A stretch of 64,000 bases of DNA, taken from contig CM075674.1 in the NCBI GenBank assembly GCA_037962975.1, positions 43,104,501 to 43,168,500 of the forward strand, written 5' to 3'. Source of the stretch: Clitoria ternatea (Eukaryota; Streptophyta; Magnoliopsida; Fabales; Fabaceae). Positions 30,611 through 40,655 of the stretch are shown piece by piece. A model generated the notes under the pieces. That model did not search any database, was not told the DNA's origin, and saw only the letters and a list, made by a program, of their open reading frames with translations. A program made the position numbers and the translations under genes. Each line of letters opens with the position of its first letter. Within the stretch, counting starts at the first letter, position 1.

Positions 30611-32359
30611 GAAGCTGATGGAATTGATGCAAGTGATGATTGATGCTGGATGCTTGCAACTTCTTCTCCTTTTATAGGCGATGGAAAGGGGGGATCCAGC
30701 TAAGAAACGCGTTGTAATTGCAAGTGGGAGGAAACTTTCGGTGCATGTGAGTTCCAGCTATGCCAATTTGCATTATTTTAATATTTCTAATAATTCGGTG
30801 CTTGGATTTATTCAGCTGGGTAAATTCCGAGTGGAAAAGTGGGTCAGTTTTCATCTTTTCTACAAAATCCGAGTGAAAGGGTGCCTTCTCTGCTCAAAAC
30901 CAAGTGAAAATGGTACTGTTCGTACATAAAACCGAGTGAAATCTTCACTCGGTGTTGAGTTGAGGGGTCGGTATTTAAGAAAACATGTCGGTTTCGCTTG
31001 AGCGAGAGTTTCTCGCTTAAGAGTTTGTTGAAGGTAACCGTCTCGCTCAAGCGGATAAAGGTTCGCTCAAGCGAGAGGTTCTCTTTTTCATTGTTTCACT
31101 TGGAGAAACCTTGCTCGGATTTGCTTGTATTGCTCAGAATTGACTGAAGGGGGAATCGGATCCGACTGAAACCATTCACTCGGCTCAGGTTCATTGAGTT
31201 CATTAGGAACTGATTGAAGACTCACTCGGCTCAGATTCAATCGGTTCCCAATCATTTTCACTTGGCTATCTCTGAATTTGAACCACTCGGTTAAAGCTTT
31301 GCTTTGGAATTCACTCGGTCACATTCATTTGGATACATTCACTTTTACTCAGGAACTTGCACTTGAAGGGTTGGAATTTGACTGATTGAATTTCTTCTTA
31401 TGTCCGAGCCTTGCTTTGCTCAGAAATGCATCTTTCTGACCCAACTCACTTGGATATGCTTTCCTTGGAGACTTCTCACTCGGGCTCAGTGTGAAACTTG
31501 AGAGTCTGCCCGAGTGTGATTCATTTCCGGTTGGATTTTTCCTTCCTTGCTAAGAATTACTCAGAAATGCTTTGTTCTGCTTGAGAATGCCATTTTCTCT
31601 GAGTGAGACCACTCGAATTAGTTGTAATCAGAAAGCTCCCACTCGGATTCACTTCAATCAGCAAGCCTTTCACTCGTAGAATAGCTTTGGACATATTTAT
31701 TGGAGGTCAGTCTCTTTTTTTTACTCGGAATGGACATAGTCGGGGAAGTTCCCACTCGGAATCTCCTCCAACTGAGACTTATTCCATTTTAGCATTGAAC
31801 CTCAGCCATTTATCACTCGGAATGGCTTTGACAGGGAACTCTCCACTCAGATTTGGCTCCAACAGTGAAGTATTTCACTCGGCAATGCTCCATTCTGAAT
31901 TGTTCCACTCGGAAAGGCTCCATTCTGAGCCATTCCATTCGGATTTACCTTCAACAGTGTAGTATTCCACTCGGAGTTTCTCCATTCTGAGTAATTCTAC
32001 TCGAATTTGGTTCTTTCTCAGTCATCCCACTCGGATTTGGTCATTTTGAGTCGGAATTCAGCATTTCTGAGTTGGATTTTAACATTCTGAGTCGGATTTC
32101 AGCATTCTGAGTCGGATTTCAGCATAAAAAGAGAGTTCTTTCTACTTTGGGCTTGTTCTTCTTGTTTCTTTATCATTTTATGGTCGTTTTTCTCTTGTTT
32201 TTGACCCTTTATTACCTTAATTCCTGCAAAATAACATACCCAAGTAGACTAGAGTGGAAAGAAAGTGAAAATCGCAATAAATAAAGTAAATACAGTGCAT
32301 TATGATTAAAAATCCTAAGCAAACTAGATCTATTTTATTGTATTAAAAAGCACTTATCA
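30611..32359 (-). repeat. Element A upstream LTR, part 2 (U3 with ACTCGG words)
   Basis: Continuation of the LTR after the B insertion. On the element's strand it is U3. It holds dozens of copies of ACTCGG/CCGAGT with loosely shared flanks (30940-32040), a roughly 20-bp tandem repeat around GAGTCGGATTTCAG (32038-32120) and an inverted repeat CTTGAGCGAGA/TCTCGCTTAAG (30997-31021). It ends GCACTTATCA at 32359. No gene: the long frame at 31603 is a by-product of the repeats. Confidence 0.88.
30669..30676 (-). promoter_or_regulatory. TATA box of element A LTR
   Basis: TATAAAAG on the minus strand in the context CGCCTATAAAAGGAG. The ACTCGG-rich U3 lies upstream; element B is inserted about 60 bp downstream. 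Confidence 0.7.
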
Positions 32360-34592
32360 AAATACCCCAAACCAAAACATTGCTTGTCCTCAAGCAATCA
32401 CCATATTTACAAGATAAAATACAGAAAACACTAAGCTTAATAAACTAAGGAAATCAAAAATAGAGAAATAGATTTATTTAAATGCCAATTTTATTTTTCT
32501 TATGTGAATCAATTTTCAATGTCAAGACTTGAGATACTCTTCTCACAATTTTCACTCAAGTGTTTCAAGGTTTGTGTATCTCTCAAATTATCATAGTCAA
32601 AAAATATTACCATAAGCTTGTTAATAAACCAGAAACTCCACAGTTTAGATATAAAATATGTCAAAGTCTAAAGGTCTTTCAAAGGTTGTAACGTGGCCTT
32701 GGGTTGTAATGTTAAGGTAGGAATTTCAAGAAAAATGGAATACAAAAGGGCTTTAACAGTCATGAATGATTCAAATCACCATTATAAATTTAACAGAGCA
32801 AATTTTTGAACTTTTATGGACTTTTTGGAATTCATTCAATATCATCCTTTTGATTTTCTTTTTCTTTTTCTTGCTTTTCTTTGCATTTAATACCATATTT
32901 TTCTTAAGTCCTTTTTTATTTCTTTGCTCCACCAATTTTCCAACTTTTTCACCATTAAGAGAATATCAGTCAATGAAAGGTTTCAAAGAAATATTTTTGC
33001 TTTTAGGCTCAAAAGGGGCAACTAGGGGTCAAATTATACAAAATTCCGAGGCTTAAGAATAAGACCTAATTGTGCCTTTATCATCCTAAGACATATAATC
33101 AAAAACTATTTTGAATCGGTTGAAAACAAGTTCTAGAATATTAATGACTATGAGGTTCACTCAATCAAGAAAATATGGGTTTTGAAAATTTGTTTGATAA
33201 ATAACCCATTTTGGCTCAAGTCTAACCATGGAAAGTCTTTTCAAAGAAAATTTTAATCATATAAGGTTCATTTAAGCATTTATTTGGCATTTAAACAATC
33301 AAATTTTGAAAATTTTACTCAAAATTTTGGGATCCTTAGATACTTTAGCCTTGTGTTCAAAGTGAATTTATCATGCAATCATGGTAAATTACAAGATTAC
33401 AAACAAAATAAGGAAAACACATATGCATAAAAAATATAATCATCACACAACAAAACAAAACAGTTAAGTTTTCTTACCTACCACCCAAAACCAGAATTTA
33501 ACATTGTCCTCAATGTTAAAATGGATGATAAAAGGATAAGAAAACTTACTTGTAATAACCCCAAACCAGCATCTGACATAGTTGGTTTTTTTTTATAGAA
33601 TAAAAGCTTAAAATAAAACAACAATTTTTGATAGGGTTACCTCCCTATCAGTGCTAAGTTTTAAGTCTTCAGCCAGACTTCTCACCGTTTGGATTTACTC
33701 ATCAGGAGCATCAAACAAGTCCAAGTCACTTGCTTGTTGTATTGGTTGACCTGTCAGATAGTGCTTTACTCTCTGTCCATTTACCCTAAATGTACCAGAT
33801 TTCTCGCTCCATAGTTCGACAGCTCCAAAGGGAAAGACTTTTGTCACCTTGAATGGTCCCGACCATCGGGATCTCAGTTTACCTGGAAAAAGCTTCAGTC
33901 TGGAATTAAACAGTAAAACCATATCACCTGGATTAAATGTTCTCCATTGGATGTGACGATCATGCCATTGTTTGGTTTTTTCTTTATAAATTCTGGCATT
34001 TTCGTATGCATCTAGACGGAGTTCTTCAAGCTCATTTAATTCCAACAATATTTGTTCACCCGCAGCCTTATGATCAAAGTTAAGAGTTTTAACAGCCAAA
34101 AAGATTTATATTCTAGCTCAACAAGTAAATGACAGGGCTTCCCATATACTAGCTTAAAAGGTGTGGTTCCAATGGGAGTTTTGTATGCGGTTCGATACAC
34201 CCATAAGGAATTATCTAACTTAATAGACCAATCCTTACGTGATGTATTCACCACTTTTTGAAGAATATTTTTAATTTAACGATTAGATACCTCAACTTGT
34301 CCACTAGTTTGTGGGTGATAAGGTGTAGCAACCTTATGCCTAACTCCATATTTCTTTAGAAGGGTCTGAAACATTTTCTCAATAAAATGAGACCCTCCAT
34401 CACTTATAACACATTTTGGGACCCCAAACCTTGGAAATATTATTTTCTTGAAAAGTTTAATAACAGTCTTAGCATCAGAATGGGGTGAAGCAATGGCTTC
34501 CACCCATTTTGACACATAGTCAACTGCCACTAATATGAACTGATTTCCAAAAGAAGAGGGAAAGGGACCCATAAAATCAACACCCCATACAT
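32360..34592 (-). pseudogene. Second element A internal copy: integrase part and 3' UTR
   Basis: Near-identical to 118-2350, with few base differences. From right to left it encodes the integrase core (WVEAIASPHSDAKTVIKLF at the start), the same TAA after VEVSNR (34276-34278) as in the left copy, then the C-terminal part to DAPDE and a stop at about 33692. A one-base loss near 34096 shifts the frame; the T run near 33840 is intact here. Everything upstream (gag, PR, RT, RH, integrase N-terminus) is deleted: at 34592 the sequence jumps into LTR. Confidence 0.88.
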
Positions 34593-34594
34593 AA

Positions 34595-34928
34595 GGTTGG
34601 TCATTTTGGTCATTTTGAGTCGGAATTCAGAACTTCTGAGTTGGATTTTAACATTCTGAGTCGGATTTCAGCATTTTGAGTCGGAATTCAGCATAAAAAG
34701 AGAGTTCTTTCTACTTTGGGCTTGTTCTTCTTGTTTCTTTATCATTTTATAGTTGTTTTTCTCTTTTTTTTGACCCTTTATTACCTTAATTCCTGCAAAA
34801 TAACATACCCAAGTAGACTAGAGTGGAAAGAAAGCGAAAATCGCAATAAATAAAGGAAATACAGTGCATTATGATTAAAAATCCTAAGCAAACTAGATCT
34901 ATTTTATTGTATTAAAAAACACTTATCA
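34595..34928 (-). repeat. Element A third LTR, partial
   Basis: Matches 32036-32359, ending at the LTR terminus at 34928. It is the first ~330 bp of an LTR on the minus strand and marks the upstream edge of the A complex. The flank ACTCC (34929-34933) is probably the target duplication. Confidence 0.85.
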
Positions 34929-35012
34929 ACTCCCTTTTTTTTCCTGAAAGGATTTCAAACTGTTTTATCTTTAATGTTTTAAGGGTCGGCCTCCCACCGC
35001 GATCCCGATCAC
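34929..35012 (+). repeat. Ogre-type LTR 3' end remnant
   Basis: It begins ACTCCC and ends GGGTCGGCCTCCCACCGCGATCCCGATCACGATA, closely matching the last bases of the D and F LTRs (21697-21728 and 43917-43950). In F the LTR reads GGTGGCGACTCCC near 43870, so A seems to have landed in an Ogre LTR at ACTCC. No primer site follows, so this is a 3' or solo LTR. Confidence 0.65.
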
Positions 35013-35263
35013 GATAATCTCATCCCGAAACCGTCTCATCTCCTCTTGCAGAAGCCTCTGCATCTCCTCCCTAGCCTTTGCCTTCACTGCAACTACCTTG
35101 TCCTAAAAAATCTTCTCCAAATCAGAGATGGACTGGGAAAGGGCGGCGGAAGGACCGAAATAGCTTCGGAGGCCTACGGAGAAAGAATGATTAGAAATAA
35201 AATTGTTATTATAAAGAATCTAAAACTATTAATATAAATATACCATGACCTCGACCAGCCACA
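35013..35263 (-). other. Exon-like fragment with a possible intron (unknown)
   Basis: On the minus strand, CATG is followed by GTATAT, an AT-rich run of about 90 bases and a CTTTCTCCGTAG acceptor (near 35160). The frame after it encodes a helical stretch (SAALSQSISDLEKIF, a TAG, then KAKAREEMQRLLQEEMRRF). It may be part of a transposon or host exon; I do not recognise it. It is broken by one stop and by the Ogre LTR end. Confidence 0.35.
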
Positions 35264-36828
35264 TGTTGTTCAAGTGGCCTCAATACTCAAGAGGGGGAGG
35301 GGGGTGAATTGAGTGTTAAAAAAGCTTTTCTTTAGAATGCCTTTGAAATTGAATCCTCTTTCATAAAATATACTTGTATGAAATAGATAGCAAGTGTAGT
35401 GCAAGAATCAATGTAAAATAATGTGCAAATGTCACTTAGGCAATATATCAAACACTTGGTGTGCAACACTTTAACACAAGTTGTTCAAGCAAATATAAGA
35501 GAGGCTTTCACAATCAACAACAATAATCAAGCCAAAAGCAATATGTAAATACAAGAGAGTAGGGAAGAGAAGCTTACAAACCAATTTAACGAGTTCCACC
35601 AACCCGGTGTACGTCTCGCCTTCAAGCAACCCACTTGAAGGATTTCCACTATTAAAGTTAGAGATACAGGCTATGAGTAATTACAGCTTCCTAGTGTCCC
35701 ACACTCAAGAACTCGATCCTCACTAGCACAAGGGCAACCTACCTAATCTCTCAAACTCTCAATACCCAAAGGTTGAACCCCAACCTTTGTGACCACTTAA
35801 CCTAGAGTGAATAACCTTGGTGTTTTAGTGTTTGGTTTTAAAATCAATAAACTCTCTCAATAGAGTAGATAAACAAATGAAAGCTCTCACAATTTCTAAA
35901 CTCTCACAAGAGAGGATTTACAAATATAAGCTCTAAGTTTTAGAAAATGAAACTACACAAAGAAATAGAACTTACAAGACTCAAGATTTCATTTCCCTTT
36001 GATGGATTTGGATGCTTTGAGTAGCTTGAATGAGTCTTGTATTTATAGGCCTTGGAGAGGTGCCCTAATGTCTTTAGGGCCGTTACACAGTATGGGCGTT
36101 AGAGTAACAATGGAGAAGTGAGTAGGTTTCCTACTTAAAAATGCTTTCCCCAAATTCTAGCACTAGTGTAATCGATTAGGCCTCGAGTTGTAATCGATTA
36201 CACTTTGAATTCTTTAGTGAAATTGACCTGGTAATCGATTAGCCTTTACCATGTAATCGGTTAGCTAAGAGACAGAACCTTGCTAATCGATTGTTCTTGA
36301 CCTTGTAATCGATTTTGAGAGGCACCTGATGCATTTAATTGTGTTACGCAGCATGGTAATCGATTATGACTCATATGCAATCGATTATTGGATAAACAGA
36401 AAATTTGTAATCGATTAGTTCTTTAATTGTAATCGATTAGTGGCTTTACAGAACATTGGTAATCAATTGTGTTATCCTTATAATCGATTAGAAGATACAT
36501 CTGATACTTTTAATTCATTTTCTCAACTTAGTAATCGATTAGCCTCCTTTGTGCAATCGATTAGGTGACAAACAGAAGCTTCATAATTGATTAGTGTTCG
36601 ATGAGGTAATCGATTAGGTATTTGACAGAACTTCAGTAATCGATTATTTGAGGTCCTGTAATCGATTAGGCTTCATGCTTTTGCAGGTCTAATGTTGTTT
36701 TCCTCTGTTTTTATCTTTCCAAGTGTTCTTTTATAAAAACTTGTTCTCTTGGCCATGATTCTTCAATTGCTTTTTGACCTCTTTATCATTATCAAAATTA
36801 TGCAACCTAAAATACATATTCAAACACA
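35264..36828 (-). repeat. Element E 3' LTR
   Basis: 1565 bp. On the element's strand it starts TGTGTTTGAATATG and ends TTGAACAACA. U3 carries about 15 copies of (T)AATCGATTA between 36167 and 36670, upstream of a TATA box (36047-36042). It is homologous to the LTRs of G. There are no genes. Confidence 0.9.
36042..36048 (-). promoter_or_regulatory. TATA box of element E LTR
   Basis: CCTATAAATAC on the minus strand. The cluster of TAATCGATTA words lies 120-620 bp upstream. Confidence 0.65.
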
Positions 36829-36845
36829 TTCTCCCCTTTTTGATG
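36829..36845 (-). other. Polypurine tract of element E
   Basis: AAAAAGGGGAGAA on the minus strand directly before the LTR start TGTGTTTG. G has AAAAAGGGGGAGAA at 56698-56711. Confidence 0.75.
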
Positions 36846-37247
36846 ATGATAAACAATGTTTATCTCATGAGGGTGTTAGTTCAAATAAAGTTTTCTCCCC
36901 CTTTCTTAAGGAGTTTATGCATACATTTTTTTGGTTGCTCCAGTTAATAATCATATAGAGTTAAAAGCCAATTGAGAATCAATATGTGTTAGCTATTTGT
37001 TATTAATGTACTTGTGTATTATCTAAAATAGATGAGCACTGATTTTTAATTCTTTAATAGGATGAACAATAATTCTTAATTCTTCTCCCCCTTTGTAATC
37101 ATCAAAAAATACATAATAAACTATAACACAGAGAGATAAGTAAAGGAAAACATTCATTTATTCATTGATAAAGGAAATTATAGAAGCAAAGTGCAGAAAT
37201 TAAAATTGCATAACAAAAGGAAACAAACATAACAAAACAAGAAGGAT
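36846..37247 (-). other. Element E 3' UTR between accessory ORF and PPT
   Basis: AT-rich, no frame worth calling. Homologous to 56195-56697 of element G. Confidence 0.6.
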
Positions 37248-38360
37248 CTAATTATCCGGATTAAAGAAACGCATTTCAGAAATTTTGTTTGAGAGCTCCT
37301 CCTAACGTTGCTCCATGAGCTCAAAATGCTATTGCTCGGTCATTTAAAATTATTGAAGAGTGTTCTCAATTCTTTCAAAGCGCTGATCGAGATAAACATA
37401 GAGAGAGGTAAAGGGGTCAACGAGAGCAGATGGTTCGCCTTGTGTTTCTTGAGTTGTAGGAGGAGGAGGGGTAGGATCATTGGTTGGAGCTTCAAAGGGA
37501 ATGTTGGCATGAATGCCTTCCATCTTGGAGAGCCAAGCTCAATTGACATAGATAATACCCATCTTGGTGAGATGATGGGTGCCAATGAATTCCTTTGGAG
37601 GTATTTTCTCAGGAAGTTCTCCAGCAAGGTCAACACCAAAAGCTTTGAAAATTTTTGTGAGGAGGATGGCATATGGAAGCTTTTGCTGATCCTTGGCCTT
37701 GAGCATATGCAACTTCAATAGTTAAATCCAATTAATTTCTTTCTCATTTTGCATAGCCTACATCAAGAGCACATCATCCTCTTCAACCAAGGCATAATTT
37801 CCACCACGAGGGACCAACAGCTTAACCAAGAAAAAGTGAAGGAGGCGGTTATTGATAGTAAGATGGCCTACCAATTTGTGATTGCTTCAGGGATGGTCAG
37901 CTTTCCAAAGGGATTGGCGAGCAGTGATGGCATTGAAATCCCATTTATCCTCTGGATTTCCACTAGCAAATTCAGCATCGGAGAGGGGAAGTTGGGTAAT
38001 TTCCACAAGTTGTGCATTTGTGATCCTTAGAGTCACATTCTTAACTCTGGCCTCAAGTAGCCCATCAACAAGCCTTAAATTGCAGAAACAGACTCGCATG
38101 AGTTCTAGGTAGTATACCTCCTCTTTGAGAGTGAGGAAATGAAAGAGATTGTAGTGGTGAAGGGAGTGAGTGAAGGTGAAGCTGGCTTGGTCAAAGATTT
38201 CAGCATTGATGTAGTGAAGGGAGATGATATCCTTTTCAGTGAACTTTTGGATGAAGTTTTGGTGGTCTCTAGGATTGGTGCAGAACCTTGAAAAATCAAG
38301 GGAGTTATTGGTTTGGGCAAGTGAGGACCTAGCTCTTTTCACATTCCTAGAGGAAGACAT
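37248..38360 (-). pseudogene. Element E accessory ORF (plant transposon-protein-like, broken)
   Basis: ATG at 38360 gives MSSSRNVKRARSSLAQTN with a basic N-terminus. The frame is kept for 371 codons to the TAG at 37248, but nonsense codons (first at 37887-37889) interrupt it. The middle (VYYLELMRVCFCNLRLVDG, LRITNAQLVEITQLPLSD, then a LVPRGGNYALVEEDDVLL segment) resembles the 'putative plant transposon protein' family seen in C ORF3. The C-terminus is a short coiled coil ending ISEMRFFNPDN. Function unknown. Element G encodes the same protein at 55094-56194. Confidence 0.75.
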
Positions 38361-38470
38361 TATGTGATTGGAGAAGAAAAGATGAAGAGAGTGAGAGGTC
38401 TTTGGAAAATTTGAGAGATTAGAGTGAGGAGAGGTATTGGAGGTGTGAGGTAGAAGATGTGAAGAAGGGG

Positions 38471-38480
38471 TTATTTATAG
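38471..38480 (-). promoter_or_regulatory. Putative TATA box of element E accessory ORF
   Basis: CTATAAATAA on the minus strand about 113 bp upstream of the ORF start; G has CTATAAAACC 118 bp upstream of its copy. TAATCGATTA words follow further upstream in both. Confidence 0.6.
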
Positions 38481-38569
38481 GGTTTAGAGGTGAGAAATAG
38501 GGTTTAGGAGGGTTGATTGGGATTGGACCAAAGATTTGCACTGGGATTCTGCATTTAAGTTTGCACCTA

Positions 38570-38882
38570 ATATGTAGGTAATCGATTATGAGGTCATGCG
38601 TAATTGATTACAAGCCTTCAGAATTTGAATTGTCATGCTTTCTAATCGATTGGGCCAGGTGGGTAATCGATTGCATTAAAAATAGAACCTTGGAAATCGA
38701 TTAGGAGGAGTATGTAATCGATTGGCTAGAAGACAGAGTGTCTCTAATCTATTTGGCATGTATGCTAATCGATTATCTGGAACACAAAGACTCTATAATC
38801 GATTAGTTGAAGTGATCTAATCGATTATGGAAGGAACAGAACGATTCTAATCGATTGGAGGAAGCTATCTAATCGATTATAA
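38570..38882 (-). repeat. TAATCGATTA word cluster upstream of E accessory ORF
   Basis: About ten copies of (T)AATCGATT(A/G) spaced 20-40 bp, between the pol stop and the accessory ORF promoter. The same kind of cluster lies upstream of the TATA box in U3. Confidence 0.8.
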
Positions 38883-39029
38883 CAGCCCAGAAATGCTTAA
38901 AAACACATGTTCTTCAATCATAAAGTATCACGGACTCAACAATCATGGATTAGAACATGCTTGTTTCATCAATCAATAAATGTTTTACTCATCAAACATA
39001 TTACAAGTCAAAGAATCATCAATCAATAT

Positions 39030-39806
39030 TCAAACATAACTTGAAATGTCTAAAATTCCTAACTCTCTTCTTATATGTATGAATTGCTCCCTTACAAATG
39101 GTTTGATGAAGATATCAGCTAATTGCTTAGAGGTTTCAACATGTTCAAGCACACAATCACCCTTTAACACATGATCTCTAATGAAATAGTGTCTAATCTC
39201 AATATGTTTAGTTCTAGAATGCATCATAGGATTCTTAGAAATATTAATGGCACTTGTATTATCACATTTGAGAGGCACATGGTCTAACATAACATCAAAA
39301 TCTAGAAGTTATTGTCTCATCCAAAGGATTTAAGCACAACAACTACCAGCTGCAACATATTCTGCCTCAGCTATGGATAATGCAATACTTACTTGTTTCT
39401 TGCTATGCCAAGATACAAGAGAACTACCAAGCAAGTGACAAGTACCACTAGTACTTTTTCTATCAAGTTTATATCCTACAAAATCAGAATCAGAATATCC
39501 AACAAGAGTGCATTCAACCCCTTTGGGGTACCATAAACCAACATCTTGAGTTCCAACCAAATATTTCATTATTCTTTTTACAGCACTAAGGTGTGATTCT
39601 TTTGGGCATGCTTGGTATCTTGCACACATACAAGCAGCAAACATGATATCCAGTCTACTAGCGATTAAGTAAAGTAAGGATCCAATCATACCTCTATACT
39701 TTGTGAGTTCTACATCCTTACCTTTCTCATCCTTATCCAAATAACATGAAGTTCCTATAGGTGTGGCAATTTTATTTGCCTTGTCTATGTTGAATTTCTT
39801 AAGCAA
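39030..39806 (-). pseudogene. Element E RNase H
   Basis: Copia RNase H in frame with RT: YRGMIGSLLYLIASRLDIMF, GYSDSDFVGYKLDRKSTSG, SKKQVSIALSIAEAEYVAAG, then KCDNTSAINISKNPM and SRTKHIEIRHYFIRD. A TAG and a further stop near 39330-39300 interrupt it, and it ends at 39030. The acidic residues of SDSD, AEAE and CDN are retained. Confidence 0.88.
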
Positions 39807-39860
39807 CTCCTTGTAATATTTGGATTGACTAATGAATGTACCTTCTTTGGTTTGCTTAAT

Positions 39861-40655
39861 TTATAGCCTAAGGAAGAATGTAAGTTCTCCCATCATGGAC
39901 ATTTCAAATTCATCCTGCATTAACTTAGCAAACTCCTTGCAAAGTGATTCATTAGTAGCACCAAAAATGATATCATCTACATATACTTGCACCAATAGTA
40001 TGTTATTCTTCTTATGCTTAATGAATAATGTTGTATCAACCTTTCCTCTTTCAAAATTGTTTTTCAAAAGAAATTTGCTCAATCTTTCATACCAAGCTCT
40101 TGGAGCTTGTTTTAAACCATATAATGCTTTTCTTAGTTTGAAAATATGATTTGGAAATTGATAGTTTTCAAAACCAGGAGGTTGATCAACATATACTTCT
40201 TCTTGAATGTATCCATTTAAGAAAGCACTCTTGACATCCATTTGGTACAATTTAAAATATTTACAACATGTAAAGGCTAACAATAATCTAATAGCTTCTA
40301 GCCTAGATACAGGTGCATACGTTTCTTTATAATCTATGCCTTCTTCTTGATTGTATCCCTTAGCTACTAGCCTAGCCTTGTTTCTAGTTATTATACCATT
40401 TTCATCAAGTTTATTTCTAAACACCCATTTTGTACCTATTTTTTGGTGATCATTGGGTCTTGGCACTAATTCCCAAACTTTATTTCTTTCAAATTGATTT
40501 AGCTCCTCTTGCATGGCCAACATCCAATGTTCATCAATAATAGCTTCATCAATGTTTTTAGGTTCAATTTCAGATACAAACGCTAGATGATTGCAAGTAT
40601 TGAAAGAGCGTCGGGTACTTACACCTTTAGTGATATCACCTATAATGTTGTCCAA
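39861..40655 (-). pseudogene. Element E reverse transcriptase
   Basis: Ty1/copia RT (RVT_2 type): WVFRNKLDENGIITRNKARL, YAPVSRLEAIRLLLAF, QMDVKSAFLNGYIQEEVYV, KALYGLKQAPRAWYE and the catalytic YVDDIIFGATN (about 39985-39955). The in-frame stop after TFFLRL at 39861-39863 is the only break inside this segment; the same frame continues into RNase H. Confidence 0.92.

Larger units (their letters stand above)
1..34928 (-). mobile_element. Element A: Athila-like Ty3 retrotransposon tandem complex
   Basis: On the minus strand the order is LTR fragment (34928-34595), partial internal region (34592-32360), full LTR (32359-30611 joined to 7887-6840), full internal region (6839-118) and start of the next LTR (117-1). 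The LTRs begin TGATAAG and end CCTGTCA on the minus strand. The primer binding site TGGCGCCGTTGCCGGGGA and the gag-PR-RT-RH-INT order are those of Athila-type Ty3 elements. Every coding domain holds nonsense codons or frameshifts, so this copy is dead. The middle LTR is interrupted by element B. The arrangement of three LTRs around two internal regions is best read as unequal recombination plus an internal deletion (inference). The left end lies outside the window. Confidence 0.9.

Noticed and set aside
31603..31962. 119-codon frame with repeated HSE and FHSE phrases
   Set aside because: It is generated by the dispersed ACTCGG words of the A U3 region.
36167..36670. Regularly recurring TAATCGATTA as a CRISPR-like array
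   Set aside because: The repeat is only 10 bp, spacing is irregular, the context is a plant copia LTR, and no cas genes are present.
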